A stretch of DNA of 52,743 nucleotides from Paludibacteraceae bacterium (GCA_024401565.1 JAKSKU010000017.1:1-52743), one strand, 5' to 3'. Counted from the stretch's first letter, positions 20,079 through 30,900 are shown. The notes: generated by a model from the letters alone, not told the origin. A program made the numbers and translations.

Positions 20079-20148
20079 CTAATCTTTTGGTTTTGAATGA
20101 TTGCAAAAATCCTCTCTGCAATCGCGGCTATAAATATTAAGAGATTAG
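20079..20148 (+). promoter_or_regulatory. Structured leader before rpsD
   Basis: Nested inverted repeats fill the rpsK-rpsD gap: an outer pair CTAATCTTTT (20079-20088) with TTAAGAGATTAG (20137-20148) and an inner pair GATTGCA (20099-20105) with TGCAATC (20117-20123). Because S4 is an autoregulator of the alpha operon in other bacteria, this may be an S4-binding leader; that is inference. Confidence 0.4.
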
Positions 20149-20167
20149 GGTTCTAATTTTAATAATA

Positions 20168-20773
20168 ATGGCTAGATATATAGGTCCTAAATCTAGGATT
20201 TCTAGAAGATTCGGTGAAGCTATTTTCGGTCCAGATAAGGTATTGAGCAAGAGAACAAATCCTCCTGGACAGCACGGTGTAAACAGAAGAAAGAAGTCTT
20301 CTGAGTACGGTGTACAGCTAAACGAAAAGCAGAAAGCAAAATACACTTACGGAGTATTGGAGCGCCAGTTCCGCAACTTGTTTGACAAGGCTGCAAGAGC
20401 TAAAGGTATTACTGGTGAGATCCTACTTCAGCTTCTTGAGTGTAGACTTGATAACATTGTGTACCGTTTGGGTATCGCCCCTACGAGATCAGCTGCTCGT
20501 CAGCTTGTATCGCACAAGCACATTGTTGTAGACGGTCAGGTAGTTAATATCCCTTCTTACTCAGTTAAGCCAGGTCAGGTTATCGGTGTTCGTGAGAAGT
20601 CTAAGTCTCTAGAGGTTATCGAAACTGCATTGTCTGGTTTCAACCACGCTAAGTACGCTTGGTTGGAGTGGGATAATACTTCTATGTCAGGAAAGTATCT
20701 TCATATTCCTGAGAGAGCTGACATCCCTGAGAATATCAAGGAACAGTTGATCGTCGAATTGTATTCAAAATAA
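20168..20773 (+). CDS. rpsD: Ribosomal protein S4
   Basis: A 201-residue S4, a primary 16S-binding assembly protein. It begins [17 protein letters not shown], has the block [20 protein letters not shown] and the S4 RNA-binding domain ([19 protein letters not shown]). No zinc-binding cysteine cluster is present at the N-terminus. Its upstream spacer is structured. Confidence 0.98.
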   Translation: MARYIGPKSRISRRFGEAIFGPDKVLSKRTNPPGQHGVNRRKKSSEYGVQLNEKQKAKYTYGVLERQFRNLFDKAARAKGITGEILLQLLECRLDNIVYRLGIAPTRSAARQLVSHKHIVVDGQVVNIPSYSVKPGQVIGVREKSKSLEVIETALSGFNHAKYAWLEWDNTSMSGKYLHIPERADIPENIKEQLIVELYSK

Positions 20774-20783
20774 TAATTAACGC

Positions 20784-21776
20784 ATGGCTATACTCGCATT
20801 TCAGAGACCGGATAAGGTTATAATGTTAGAGGCGGATAGCTTTCATGGAAAGTTTGAGTTCCGTCCATTGGAGCCAGGTTACGGTATTACAGTAGGTAAT
20901 GCTCTTCGTCGTATCTTGTTGTCTTCGCTTGAAGGATTTGCTATCACTTCAATCAAGATCGCAGGTGTTGACCACGAGTTTGACGTAATCCCTGGAGTAA
21001 TTGAAGATGTTACTAACATCATTCTTAATCTTAAGCAAGTTCGCTTTAAGAAAAAAGTGGATGAGTTTGAAGAAGAGAAGATTTCAATTAACGTATCTGG
21101 AACTGAGGTATTCAAGGCTGGCGACATTTCTAAGCACCTTACAGGTTTTGAGGTTTTGAACCCTGACTTTGTGATCTGTCATATCGATCCTAAGGCTTCG
21201 TTCCAAATCGATTTGAAGATTGGTAAGGGTCGTGGTTATGTTCCTGCTGATGAAAACAAAGTTAGCGGCTCTGAGATTGGTGTGATTGCTATCGATTCTA
21301 TCTATACTCCTATCAGAAACGTAAAGTACACTGTGGAGAATTATAGAGTTGAGCAAAAAACTGACTATGAGAAGTTAATTATTGAGATACAAACTGATGG
21401 TTCTATCCATCCTAAAGATGCTTTGAGAGAGGCAGCAAGAATCTTGATTTACCACTTCATGTTGTTCTCAGATGAGAGAATCACTCTTGATTCTTCTTCT
21501 GACAATGATAATGAGGAATTCGATGAAGAGGTTCTTCACATGCGCCAACTCCTAAAGACAAAGTTGGTCGATATGGACTTGTCTGTACGTGCTTTGAACT
21601 GTTTGAAGGCTGCAGATGTAGAGACTCTTGGAGAACTAGTTGTGTTCAACAAGACAGATCTATTGAAGTTCCGCAACTTTGGTAAGAAGTCTTTGACTGA
21701 ACTTGATCAGTTGCTAGACAACTTGAACTTGTCATTTGGAATGGATATTTCAAAGTATAAATTAGATAAAGAATAA
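20784..21776 (+). CDS. rpoA: DNA-directed RNA polymerase subunit alpha
   Basis: A 330-residue alpha subunit. The N-terminal dimerisation domain contains [20 protein letters not shown]; the C-terminal domain (about 255-330) contains the helix-hairpin-helix region [16 protein letters not shown] and [16 protein letters not shown] that contacts upstream DNA and regulators. An acidic linker joins the two. It lies between rpsD and rplQ in the normal alpha order. Confidence 0.98.
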   Translation: MAILAFQRPDKVIMLEADSFHGKFEFRPLEPGYGITVGNALRRILLSSLEGFAITSIKIAGVDHEFDVIPGVIEDVTNIILNLKQVRFKKKVDEFEEEKISINVSGTEVFKAGDISKHLTGFEVLNPDFVICHIDPKASFQIDLKIGKGRGYVPADENKVSGSEIGVIAIDSIYTPIRNVKYTVENYRVEQKTDYEKLIIEIQTDGSIHPKDALREAARILIYHFMLFSDERITLDSSSDNDNEEFDEEVLHMRQLLKTKLVDMDLSVRALNCLKAADVETLGELVVFNKTDLLKFRNFGKKSLTELDQLLDNLNLSFGMDISKYKLDKE

Positions 21777-21779
21777 ATC

Positions 21780-22253
21780 ATGAGACATAATAAGAAATTC
21801 AACCACCTTGGTAGACAAAAAGCTCATAGAGAGGCATTGCTTTCTAATATGGCTTGCTCTTTGATCAAAGCAAAGAGAATCAACACTACTCTAGCTAAGG
21901 CAAAAGAGTTGAGAAAGTATGTTGAGCCTCTTTTGACTAAGGCAAAGAACGATTCTACTTCTAATCGTCGTGTAGTATTTAGCTACCTACAGGATAAGGA
22001 AGTTGTTAAGGAGATGTTCCAGGAGGTTGCTGAGAAGATCGCTAACCGTCCAGGTGGTTACACTCGTATCATCAAGACTGGTTATCGTCTAGGTGACGCT
22101 GCTGAGATGTGCTTCATCGAGCTAGTTGACTACAACGAGAACATGCTTAAGGGTGACGCTTCTAAGAAGCCTGCTAAGACTCGTCGTTCACGTAGCAAGA
22201 AGTCAACTGAGGTTGCTACTGAGGCTACTGAGGCTCCAGTTGTTGCAGAATAA
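21780..22253 (+). CDS. rplQ: Ribosomal protein L17
   Basis: A 157-residue L17, last gene of the supercluster. The N-terminal [20 protein letters not shown] is diagnostic. A basic then Ala/Thr-rich C-terminal extension of about 30 residues is present, as often in Bacteroidales. A strong terminator follows after 24 bases. Confidence 0.97.
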   Translation: MRHNKKFNHLGRQKAHREALLSNMACSLIKAKRINTTLAKAKELRKYVEPLLTKAKNDSTSNRRVVFSYLQDKEVVKEMFQEVAEKIANRPGGYTRIIKTGYRLGDAAEMCFIELVDYNENMLKGDASKKPAKTRRSRSKKSTEVATEATEAPVVAE

Positions 22254-22277
22254 TCTGAATAGATTTTCTCAATATAT

Positions 22278-22308
22278 AAAAGAGTTGTCTGCTTGCAGAC
22301 AACTCTTT
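22278..22308 (+). terminator. Terminator of the ribosomal supercluster
   Basis: A perfect 14-15 bp stem (AAAGAGTTGTCTGC with GCAGACAACTCTTT) with a minimal loop, followed by a T-rich stretch ending at 22315. Typical factor-independent terminator. Confidence 0.9.
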
Positions 22309-22367
22309 TTGTTTTATGTTATAACAATACTTTTGTTTGCTGTTCAAATGTAATATATCAATACATC

Positions 22368-22735
22368 TTAAGAACGTAAAATATCGAGCAATTGATATAT
22401 ACCTTGCCAGGACGGCATACTGGTAACTTTTCCGCTTTCTGCACCATTACTGTTGTTGATTACTGATGATCCAATAACATAACAATCCATCGGGAATCAT
22501 GGATTTATCGCCTATTTTGTGCCTTTATACGTCAGGATTTACGTCCATCCGCATAATTCAATGTTTACCCACTGATTAAGCCAAACTTCTTGGCATATTC
22601 CACAAAATCTGATTGACGCCGGTGATTGGTATTCCGTTACCATCTTTTGCGAACTTAACCTCCAAGGCCTTCTGCTTCCTCTATTTTGGAAAAAACAAAA
22701 GCCTTTCCAACAATCCGATTCTTCCAATGAATCAT
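22368..22735 (-). pseudogene. Decayed gene, identity unknown
   Basis: No intact gene lies between rplQ and the CotH genes (22309-22779), but the minus strand keeps coding-like pieces broken by stops and frame changes. A frame from an ATG at 22733-22735 encodes NRIVGKAFVFSKIEEAEGL; a second frame continues EVKFAKDGNGIPITGVNQ to a stop at 22576; a third near the end encodes CYVIGSSV and later TSMPSWQGIYQLLDILRS with a stop at 22368-22370. These read like one protein with at least two frameshifts and several stops. I do not recognise the family. It could instead be chance open sequence, but the composition argues for a relic. Confidence 0.4.
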
Positions 22736-22779
22736 TACGTCAATGAATGGTTTGCTACATCATTATAATTGATTGTTTG

Positions 22780-25008
22780 TTAATCAATCAATATTTTCTT
22801 GGTGATCACACCTTCTTTGAAATGAACGTTTAATACGAAGATTCCTTTGCCATATTTCGACATGTTATGCGCGTAATATGTATTTCCTATCGTCTCCTTG
22901 CTTAATGACTTTCCTGACATGTCGAATATCTCTACATATTCAATATTCTCCTCTGTTATAATAGACAATTTGTCTTCTTTTGGCATGTAGTAGAAGAATG
23001 TAAGTCCTACATTTGATGACGGCTCTTTAACGTCATCAATATTTCCGGCATACTTGTCGATCTGACCTAGAATGTTCTCTCCTCTTTTCAACGCAAATGC
23101 TCTCATAGAAGCCGCGTCTGTAATGGCTGATTTAGAGAATGTTGTGCAATATTCGGCGTCTACCATCGTTGTTATGCTATCAAATACAGCTTCGATATTT
23201 GGGGTAGAGAATGTGGTTTCGAGATGTTCTTTGTATTTGTTTACGAATGCTCTTCTGAATTCTTTGTTCAAACTAAGTGACGCGAAGATATCCGTCATCC
23301 AAGAAAGTGAATTGCCCCATGCTCTGAATCCTTCTCCTTTACACCAGTTAAACATGTTGGTTGTGACCTTGCTGGCTCCGTAATTAGGCATTCCAAATCC
23401 GAAATCAGTATCGTATAAAATCCATCTGAATTTACTTCCTTCTTTTCTCTCTCTCCAGATCTTTGTGTTGTTTCCTGGCCAGTCTGTATTTCCGATGAAT
23501 TGTTGGAACACTTGATAATCAATGTATTCATCCATGTCCATTCGTTCGCATGCCCCTATGTAGAATGAGGAGTCTTCTGGCTCTTCCTCTGTTAGAAAAA
23601 CCACTAGTTCATAGTATGCGTCCAAGTCTCCTTTTGAAGCTCTGATTCCAAGCTGGTCTGACAAAGTCACAAGGTCGATATTATCCTCGTCGACGCCATA
23701 ATTAGCTTTCAGATAATCTGCGTTGGTGCGTTCGTTAAGGCTCATCAACCCTTGATACTCGCCATTCAAATAAAAGGCGACGGGTTGGCAGGCCTGATAG
23801 TCGATGTTCATTGTGGTCGCGAAGGTCTGCATCAAACCATCGCGGAAACGTACTTTTTCGTATGCTGTACCGCCATTTCTAAGATAAATGGTCTGGTGCT
23901 TCATGTCCGGTTTCGACTTGAAGAAATGATAGTCTATGTCTTTGTCTCCTGTTTTGCTTGATGCTTTCATTGATAGTGATTTCACTTTCTCAATACGAGA
24001 GCATCCTCCTTCAATGTTGGCTTCTAGCTCCTGGACTATCACACGCTGTCCGTCAACGATATATTCAAAGGAAATTGGACGTTTCCAGTCCTGATTATAG
24101 TTCGCTTTTGAGCTTACACAATCTTTTTCGCCTTTGATGCCATTCTTTCCTGTCACATAGATGCCAAGCGAATCGTCGAAGAAATATATTGGGTCTACGG
24201 TGATTGACACTACGGGTAATTGGAATCCTCCGCAGCTTTCACGCTCTTCTTCCATGAAAATGTAAGATGCCGACATTGGTTTGCTTGGCAAGAAATCTTT
24301 TTTGTATGCACGAGCACGGATGTTGGCGTTCTTTTCTATGTGGATGGTGTCTTCGAATTTGATACCGTTATTTAGATTTGGCTCAGTTCCATCAAGAGTA
24401 TAGTAGATATCTGCTCCTTCTGTTGTGGTCGACAAGACTAAGCCGAAGGGCTCTTTTGCTATACCAGGCGTCACATTTACGGATGGTTTTGTGCAACGGT
24501 ATGTTTTAGACAGTTCTGCGTATGCTTTTGTGTTTGCTGCTAGTGGAGACGGTTCCATGTATCCAGTGGCGTCTGCCCACTTTCCGAATGCATAATGGGC
24601 GTCCATCTTTCCGAAAGCAAGGGAATCGGCAAGCGTGTCATCTTTAGTATAAAGGATGAGATAACCACCGTCAGAATCAAGCTTGTATGGGGCATGGTTT
24701 GCTTTTTTTAGCTCGTCCATCCACATGAGTTTGTATGAATTTGCCTCTACAACGAAGTCTTGGTTTATCATCCATGACCATTTTTCTGCGTATTCTCCTG
24801 TTTTTTTCAGCTTGTAGTGAACTAAAGTGCACGAGTCTAGAGAAACGTCTTCATCTGAATCATTGAAAAACTCCACATATCCGGAAAAATTATGAGCGTC
24901 ATCCATTTGAGTGGAGAGGTTGCATGGCATGACTTCTGTGATTGATACAGCAGCATTCAATATAGTAGAGTATAGACATGCGGCAGTCAGTAATAAAAAG
25001 TGCCTCAT
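22780..25008 (-). CDS. Secreted CotH-kinase / lamin-tail protein with T9SS signal (copy 2)
   Basis: A protein of 742 residues. A signal peptide (MRHFLLLTAACLYSTILNA) leads into a lamin-tail-like domain (about 20-155), a chitobiase/FN3-like segment around YYTLDGTEP (about 180-250), a CotH kinase-like domain (about 265-650) with IGNTDWPGNN and LYDTDFGFG, and a C-terminal beta-sandwich of about 70 residues with FDMSGKSL, the T9SS type A sorting form. CotH proteins of spores are kinases; activity of secreted bacterial relatives is not established. An ATG at 25023 is in frame, but the alignment with the upstream paralogue supports 25008. It probably shares a transcript with that paralogue. Confidence 0.85.
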   Translation of the reverse strand: MRHFLLLTAACLYSTILNAAVSITEVMPCNLSTQMDDAHNFSGYVEFFNDSDEDVSLDSCTLVHYKLKKTGEYAEKWSWMINQDFVVEANSYKLMWMDELKKANHAPYKLDSDGGYLILYTKDDTLADSLAFGKMDAHYAFGKWADATGYMEPSPLAANTKAYAELSKTYRCTKPSVNVTPGIAKEPFGLVLSTTTEGADIYYTLDGTEPNLNNGIKFEDTIHIEKNANIRARAYKKDFLPSKPMSASYIFMEEERESCGGFQLPVVSITVDPIYFFDDSLGIYVTGKNGIKGEKDCVSSKANYNQDWKRPISFEYIVDGQRVIVQELEANIEGGCSRIEKVKSLSMKASSKTGDKDIDYHFFKSKPDMKHQTIYLRNGGTAYEKVRFRDGLMQTFATTMNIDYQACQPVAFYLNGEYQGLMSLNERTNADYLKANYGVDEDNIDLVTLSDQLGIRASKGDLDAYYELVVFLTEEEPEDSSFYIGACERMDMDEYIDYQVFQQFIGNTDWPGNNTKIWRERKEGSKFRWILYDTDFGFGMPNYGASKVTTNMFNWCKGEGFRAWGNSLSWMTDIFASLSLNKEFRRAFVNKYKEHLETTFSTPNIEAVFDSITTMVDAEYCTTFSKSAITDAASMRAFALKRGENILGQIDKYAGNIDDVKEPSSNVGLTFFYYMPKEDKLSIITEENIEYVEIFDMSGKSLSKETIGNTYYAHNMSKYGKGIFVLNVHFKEGVITKKILID

Positions 25009-25036
25009 AAGTTTGGAAAGCATTATTTAGTGTTTA

Positions 25037-27268
25037 TTAATTTATTATCAATTTCTTTGTTACGGTTCCGTTGCTGAATCTGACGTTGAATATGTATACT
25101 CCCTTATTGTATGCTGACATGTCATATTCGTAATATGTGTCGGCGACTTTTTCTTCCGAGAGTTTCTTTCCTGACATGTCGTATATAGAGACTGATACTA
25201 TTTCTTCCTCTGTTATCACCATGGCTTTTGCTTCCTGCGGAATGTAATAGAGCAGAGTTACGATTTCAGCTGCTGGCTCGTAAACGTCATCGTTGTTGCC
25301 AAGATATTTGCTGAACTGGCCTTTGACGTTGGCTCCTCTGTTCAGTGCAAATGTTCTCATTGACTCTGCGGCTGTTTCAGCGGTTTTCCTGAATGTCGCG
25401 CAGTATTCTGCGTCTACGATGGATATGATGCTATCAAATACAGTTTCGATATTCTCTGTTGAGAATGTGGTTTCTAGATGCTCTTTGTACTTGTCTACAA
25501 GGTCTTTCCTGAAGTCGTAATTCTTGCTTAGCGACGAGAAAATGGCTGTCATCCATGTCTTTTTATTGGCCCACTGCAGTCTGCCGGTTCCCATGCACCA
25601 ATTGAACATGTTAGTGGAGACGGTGCTGGTCACATCGTATCCTGGCAATCCAAAGCCGAAATCAGTGTCGTATAAAATCCATCTGAATTTGCTGCCTTCT
25701 TTACGTTCTCTCCAGATCTTAGTGTTGTTTCCAGGCCAGTCTGTATTTCCGATGAATTGTTGGAACACTTGATAGTCGATGTATTCAGCCATATCCATAC
25801 GCTCTTTGGCACCATCGTAGTAAGTGCTGTCTTTAGGGTCTGTGGTTGTGAGATAGTCTACCAGTTCATTGTAGGCCTCTAAATCTCCTTTTGACGCGTT
25901 TATTCCTTTCTGGTCGGATACGGAAATCAGATCGATCTCATCTTCGTTTAATCCATAATTGGCTTTGAGATAATCAGCGTTAGTGCGTTCGTTAAGGTTC
26001 ATCAGACTCATGTATTTGCCATTCAGATAGTATGCCACGGGCTGATATGCCTGGTAATCGATGTTCATGCCAATAGCAAACGTCTGCATAAGGCCGTCGC
26101 GGAACAACACTTTTGCGTTGGCTGTGCCACCGTTTCTTAAATGTAGAGTCTGGTGCTTGATTGTTGGCTTTGACTTAAAAAAGTAATAGTCGATATCCTT
26201 GTCTCCTGTCTTGCTCGACGCCTTCATTGACAGTGATTTTATCAAGGTGCTACGAGAGCATCCGCCTTCTATCGCAACTTCCAATTCCTGTGATATGACG
26301 CGTTTGCCGTCTACAAAATATTCAAAAGAGACGGGACGCTTCCAGTCTTGGTTGTAGTTGGCTTTCGTGCTCACGCAAGATTTCTCGCCATAGCATCCGT
26401 TCTTGCCTCCCGTATGTATTCCGATTGTGTCGTCGTAGAAATACTTTGGATCGGTTGTGATGGATACGATAGGCACTTGGAATCCACCGCATTTTTCATG
26501 TTTGGCGTCCATATAGATATATGAGGCGGTCATGATTTTGCTTGGAAGTAGATCCTTCGCAAAGGCACGTGCTCGTATATTGGCGTTGCTTTCAATATGT
26601 ATAGGCTCTTCATATTTCGAGCCGTTGGAAAGAGACGGTTCTGTGCCGTCGATGGTATAATATATTTCTGCGTTTTCTGTTGTTGTCGAAAGTTCAATGT
26701 CTAGTGGGCCGTCGGCAAGACCTGGCTGTTGGCTTACTGACGGTTTCGTGCAGCGTGTCTGTTTTGACAGCTCAGGATAAGCTTTTGTGTTTGGCTCGTA
26801 TGGAGACGGTTCCATATATCCTTGTGTGTTCTCCCATTTTCCGTAAGCGTAGTGAGCGTCCATTTCTCCAAACGAAAGAGAATCTATAAGTGTGTTCTCT
26901 TGAGAGTACAGGTTTAGATAGCCGCCGTCGGCATCTAGCTTGTATGGAGAATGGTTTTCTTTCTCCATCTCGTCCATCCACAACAGATTATAAGAATTTG
27001 CTTTTATAGTGAATTTATGGTTGATTGTCCATGACCATTTTTCAGCATATACTCCGGATTTCTTTAGCTTATAGTGGACCAATGTGCATGAGTCCAATGA
27101 AACGTCCTCGTCAGAGTCGTTGAAGAATTCCACATATCCTGCAAAATTATATGTGTCGTTCATTTGTGAAGATAGGTTGCAGGGCATGATCTCTGTGATC
27201 GAAATTGACGCATTAAGTAGTGTCGAAAAAAGAGATACGACAAGTAACAGTAAAAATTTCTTTCTCAT
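25037..27268 (-). CDS. Secreted CotH-kinase / lamin-tail protein with T9SS signal (copy 1)
   Basis: A 743-residue paralogue of the downstream gene, with the same order: signal peptide (MRKKFLLLLVVSLFSTLLNA), lamin-tail-like domain, chitobiase/FN3-like segment, CotH domain with IGNTDWPGNN and LYDTDFGFG, and type A T9SS sorting domain (IYDMSGKKL). Long stretches are identical, so the two come from tandem duplication. The frame is open to 27328, but a -7 box at 27287-27294 and the signal peptide point to the ATG at 27268. The product should be exported by Sec and then by T9SS to the cell surface. Substrate unknown. Confidence 0.86.
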   Translation of the reverse strand: MRKKFLLLLVVSLFSTLLNASISITEIMPCNLSSQMNDTYNFAGYVEFFNDSDEDVSLDSCTLVHYKLKKSGVYAEKWSWTINHKFTIKANSYNLLWMDEMEKENHSPYKLDADGGYLNLYSQENTLIDSLSFGEMDAHYAYGKWENTQGYMEPSPYEPNTKAYPELSKQTRCTKPSVSQQPGLADGPLDIELSTTTENAEIYYTIDGTEPSLSNGSKYEEPIHIESNANIRARAFAKDLLPSKIMTASYIYMDAKHEKCGGFQVPIVSITTDPKYFYDDTIGIHTGGKNGCYGEKSCVSTKANYNQDWKRPVSFEYFVDGKRVISQELEVAIEGGCSRSTLIKSLSMKASSKTGDKDIDYYFFKSKPTIKHQTLHLRNGGTANAKVLFRDGLMQTFAIGMNIDYQAYQPVAYYLNGKYMSLMNLNERTNADYLKANYGLNEDEIDLISVSDQKGINASKGDLEAYNELVDYLTTTDPKDSTYYDGAKERMDMAEYIDYQVFQQFIGNTDWPGNNTKIWRERKEGSKFRWILYDTDFGFGLPGYDVTSTVSTNMFNWCMGTGRLQWANKKTWMTAIFSSLSKNYDFRKDLVDKYKEHLETTFSTENIETVFDSIISIVDAEYCATFRKTAETAAESMRTFALNRGANVKGQFSKYLGNNDDVYEPAAEIVTLLYYIPQEAKAMVITEEEIVSVSIYDMSGKKLSEEKVADTYYEYDMSAYNKGVYIFNVRFSNGTVTKKLIIN

Positions 27269-27286
27269 AATGTTTATAGCACGTGA

Positions 27287-27294
27287 CAAATTTA
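27287..27294 (-). promoter_or_regulatory. -7 box of the CotH gene pair
   Basis: TAAATTTG on the minus strand fits TANNTTTG; the start of transcription would lie about 10-12 bases before the ATG at 27268. No clear TTTG is seen at -33. Confidence 0.45.
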
Positions 27295-27405
27295 CTGCAA
27301 AATTAATCATTTTGTTTGTAATCAGCAAAAAGCAAGTGTAATAATGGTGTGGGGGAGTCCAGTTTATAAATCCTTAAGTGAATTGTGTCGGGAATTAAAA
27401 CAAAA

Positions 27406-27429
27406 AAGGAGAACATTTCTGTTCTCCTT
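27406..27429 (-). terminator. Terminator of tRNA-Pro
   Basis: On the minus strand AAGGAGAACA, loop GAAA, TGTTCTCCTT is followed by TTTTGTTTT. It starts four bases after the tRNA 3' end. Confidence 0.85.
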
Positions 27430-27432
27430 GAG

Positions 27433-27507
27433 TCGAGATGAAGGGATTCGAACCCCCGACCCTCTGGTCCCAAACCAGATGCGCTAACCGGACTGCGCTA
27501 CATCTCG
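27433..27507 (-). tRNA. tRNA-Pro (TGG)
   Basis: 75 bases. Acceptor stem CGAGATG/CATCTCG with discriminator A; anticodon stem TCTGG/CCAGA closes the loop TTTGGGA, giving anticodon TGG. The T-arm GGGGGTTCGAATCCC-type sequence is intact. CCA is not encoded. Confidence 0.95.
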
Positions 27508-27553
27508 ATTGCTAATTTTTGTTAGAGATCGTGTCTCTTTCTCAATTGCGATG

Positions 27554-27584
27554 CAAAGGTAGTGCTTTATTTTTCTTCTGCAAA
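27554..27584 (-). promoter_or_regulatory. Promoter of tRNA-Pro
   Basis: On the minus strand TTTG (27581-27584), exactly 19 bases, then TACCTTTG (27554-27561). Same -7 sequence and spacing as the tRNA-Gly promoter at 90-120. Confidence 0.8.
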
Positions 27585-27726
27585 ACTTTTGGCACTTTTT
27601 TTAAATAAAAAATGAAAAAACTGTGTTTTTTGTCGGATCTGCTTGTGCTTTATGTGGATTTTAGAATGCTTTGCATAAAATGATGGTGTTGCGAGTTTAT
27701 AACCTCAAACTTATTTACGAAAAATA

Positions 27727-27757
27727 TTTGTTGGTTTGAAATTAGTGTGTAACTTTG
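27727..27757 (+). promoter_or_regulatory. Promoter of the giant adhesin gene
   Basis: TTTG (27727-27730), 19 bases, TAACTTTG (27750-27757): an exact fit. The predicted start near 27764 leaves about 230 bases of leader before the ATG at 27993. The leader has short inverted repeats (TGAAGGCTA with TAGTCTTCA near 27765-27800, GATGCCACT with AGTAGCGTC near 27901-27925) and no gene. Confidence 0.75.
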
Positions 27758-27992
27758 CATTGCGTGAAGGCTAGTTGGATTAGTACAGGATAGTCTTCAT
27801 GTTGTATATAATATGAGTGCTGTGAAATTATGCGGTTTCAGATGTTTAGTCTCACTTCAAACAGGAGTTTGCTAATCGAAAAATGATAGGATTTTGTGTG
27901 TGATGCCACTGAAAGTAGCGTCATGGTCTATATTTTGTCTTTTTGTCGCGGTCATTTTATATATAGGTTTAGTAAATGCAAGTTAGTTGAGA

Positions 27993-30900
27993 ATGGTGTT
28001 TAGATCGGTATTGTTCTTTTTGTTATTGGTGTCGCAGTCTGTGTATGCTTATAAGTGGCATAATGTAGACGGTGGTGTGTTCTATATCTGTGGCAATGAG
28101 GTGTCGAAACTTCAGTTGGAGGATTATTCTGATGTGAAAAGTGTTGAGTACCAACAAAATGGAAATAAACTTCCTTCGTCGGGCTACACGTTTTCTGCTC
28201 TTTATGCTGGGATGACGGTAGATGCTGTCATCACTCTCAAGGATGGCACCGTCACCACGGAGACGATTAAGATACTGGATGAGCCTAAATGGACTCTTAA
28301 GGCTGATGAGGGCAAGTCTCAAATTTGTAATGGTGTGGCGGGCACGCTAAAGGCGGTTGTGCGTCAGGGCACCCGCAAAATTCCTGCGGATTTTAAGTGG
28401 GAGAAAGACGGTGCAGAAGTCTCCACCTCTGAATCTTTCTCATCTTTGGAGCCGGGCAAGTACACGTTGACTGCTACTGCCTACGGTTGTGAAAAATCGG
28501 TTGTGGCGACGATTAACCCGTCTCCAAAACCATCTATTTCAGGGAATGACGGCCTTTGTATCGGAGAAACACTTACGCTAACTGCTTCAGATATGGATGA
28601 TTACGTCTGGGAAAACGGTGAAACGACCAAGACTGCTACTTTTTCATCTAGCGGAGATTATTATGTCGCTGGGTCGAAGCAAATAGGAAGGGATGTTTGT
28701 CTGGACACTCTTCATTTCACTATCAAACGCAAGGCGAGCGCCAATGTGAAAATAGCTGGCGTCACATCGTTTTGCCCTGGGGAGACGGAGACAACAATAT
28801 CTGCAAGCCACAGTTTGTTGGAAGCTCAAATTGTGTCGTACGAATGGAGCAGTGGAGGTGTGCCCCTCTCTTCTGACAAGTCTCTTCTTGTCACCGCGGA
28901 GGGAAGATACAAGGTGGAGGTCAAGACTGAAGACGGTTGCAAATCGTCTGGTGATGTTGTGATCGGCACCACAACATCTGTGGGTGACGTTACAATTCCA
29001 AATCTGACGGATGAGATATGCAGTGGCTCGCAGGCAAGTTTTTCGGCGGAGGGCTCAGACCTCACTTATTTTGAATGGTACGGCTCTGGTGAACCATTCG
29101 GCACTGGTCAGAGCCAGTATGCGATACAGAAAGCTGGTGATTATAGTGTCGTCGGCTACACGTCTAACGGCTGCCAAAGCAAAGCGTTCTCTTTTCATAT
29201 AGATGAGATTAAGAGCCCTGCTATTTCTGTCACTTCTGTGGCTCCGTGTGAGGGCGAGGTCCGAACGCTGACTGCCACGTATGACGCAGGAACTCAGTTT
29301 TCCTGGATTTCTCCCGACTCAATATTAGGACTCACATCCGCGTCGGTGGAGATCTTTAACACTGGCCATTATCGTGCTAGAGTGAAAGATCCTGCCACGG
29401 GATGTGTTAGTGAAGCATATACAGATGTCGCGTTTCTTCCATATCCTGTTTTGTCGCTGAATGGCAATCTCGCGTTTTGCGAGAATGAGCTGAACGTGAT
29501 TGAGTCGGTCGTGGAAAACCGGTCCGACACGAGATACTCATATTCGTGGGCTGACTCCGATGGAATGGTCGTTTGCGGTGATTCTTTTGTCGTGCTGAAG
29601 AAAAGTGGTGATTATGAATTGATTGTGTCTAACTCTCATAATTGTGAGACGCGACTGCCTTTCTCTGTGTTTGCAGCTCCCAGTCCCAAACTTAATGGTG
29701 ACACTGCCAAACATTTGTGTGAGAACTCTACAGTCACGTTGACTATGAATGGTGCTGACCATTATTCGTGGAGCAAACAAGGACGACATTTGGGTACTGA
29801 CAGCAACAAGTATAAGGCTACCAGCTCCGGCACTTTTATGGTGATTGGCACTAATGACGATGGTTGCTCTGACACTGCCAGGGTAAAGGTGGAGTTGGCA
29901 GTCAAACCGAAGATTACGGATCTTATAAAACCGGCTTGTGGGGCAGACGAAGGTATGATTACGCTACAAACGGATAAACCATGTTTTTTCAAATGGCCAG
30001 ACGGTTCGGCTGATTCTACTATCGCATTTAGTGACGCTGATTCATATACAGTGGTAGTGACCGACAGTGTGTCTGGCTGCCGCACTAATCATAAAGTGTC
30101 GTCGGTGGTGCGTGAAATACCTGTCGGCAGGATCACTTCTACATTGTTTGACGCATGTGATGGAGACAGTCTGGTGATTGAAGCTTTGTTTGAGCCGCAG
30201 GACGGAGATGTTTTCTATTCGTGGAATTGCGTTCCAGACACTTCGTCGTCAATAGTGGTCAAGCGTAGTGGGGATGTGGTTGTGACGGCGACGGATTCTT
30301 TCGGATGCAAGGGAACGTCAAAAGTGAACGTTGTGTTTCATCCGCTGCCTGAGTTTGAGATCAACTCTGCTGACGTTGTTTGTGTTGACAGTTCCGCTGT
30401 TTTGTCGGCGGAGTCGGTTTCCGTTCTCGATTATGTATGGCAAAACGGTGTTGCCGGGAACACTATCACCGTCGACACTGCTGGAATCTATAGCTGTACC
30501 GCCATAGATGCGTATGGATGCGTGTCGTCTCGATCTAAAGAGATGGTGGTGAAACAGCCCAAGGTTATGATTGTCGGCAAATCGGAATTATGTAGAGACT
30601 CAATTTTTTCTTTTTTGGCGGAAGGGGATTGCAAACAGTATTATTGGAATGATGAGACTGTCGCGTCTCCTTTTTGTTTCGCCTCGCCTGGATTAGTACG
30701 AGTTGTGGGCGTTGACAGTTTTGGTTGCCGTGCCTACGCTGAAAAGCTTGTGGCTGAACGAAAAGCACCGACGCTGGTTGCTCCCGACACAGTCTCATTT
30801 TGTGAAAGAGGCAGTGTGGATTTTGTGGTCAGATCTTTTGAATCCGTCCGTTTTGAGTGGGATGATACAGCACTGACGGGAGATTTGGTGTCTACGAATG

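Noticed and set aside
22539-22727. Open frame of 62 codons on the minus strand
   Set aside because: Its product is Trp/Cys/Arg-rich and not protein-like, while pieces in the other two frames look better; treated as part of a decayed gene.
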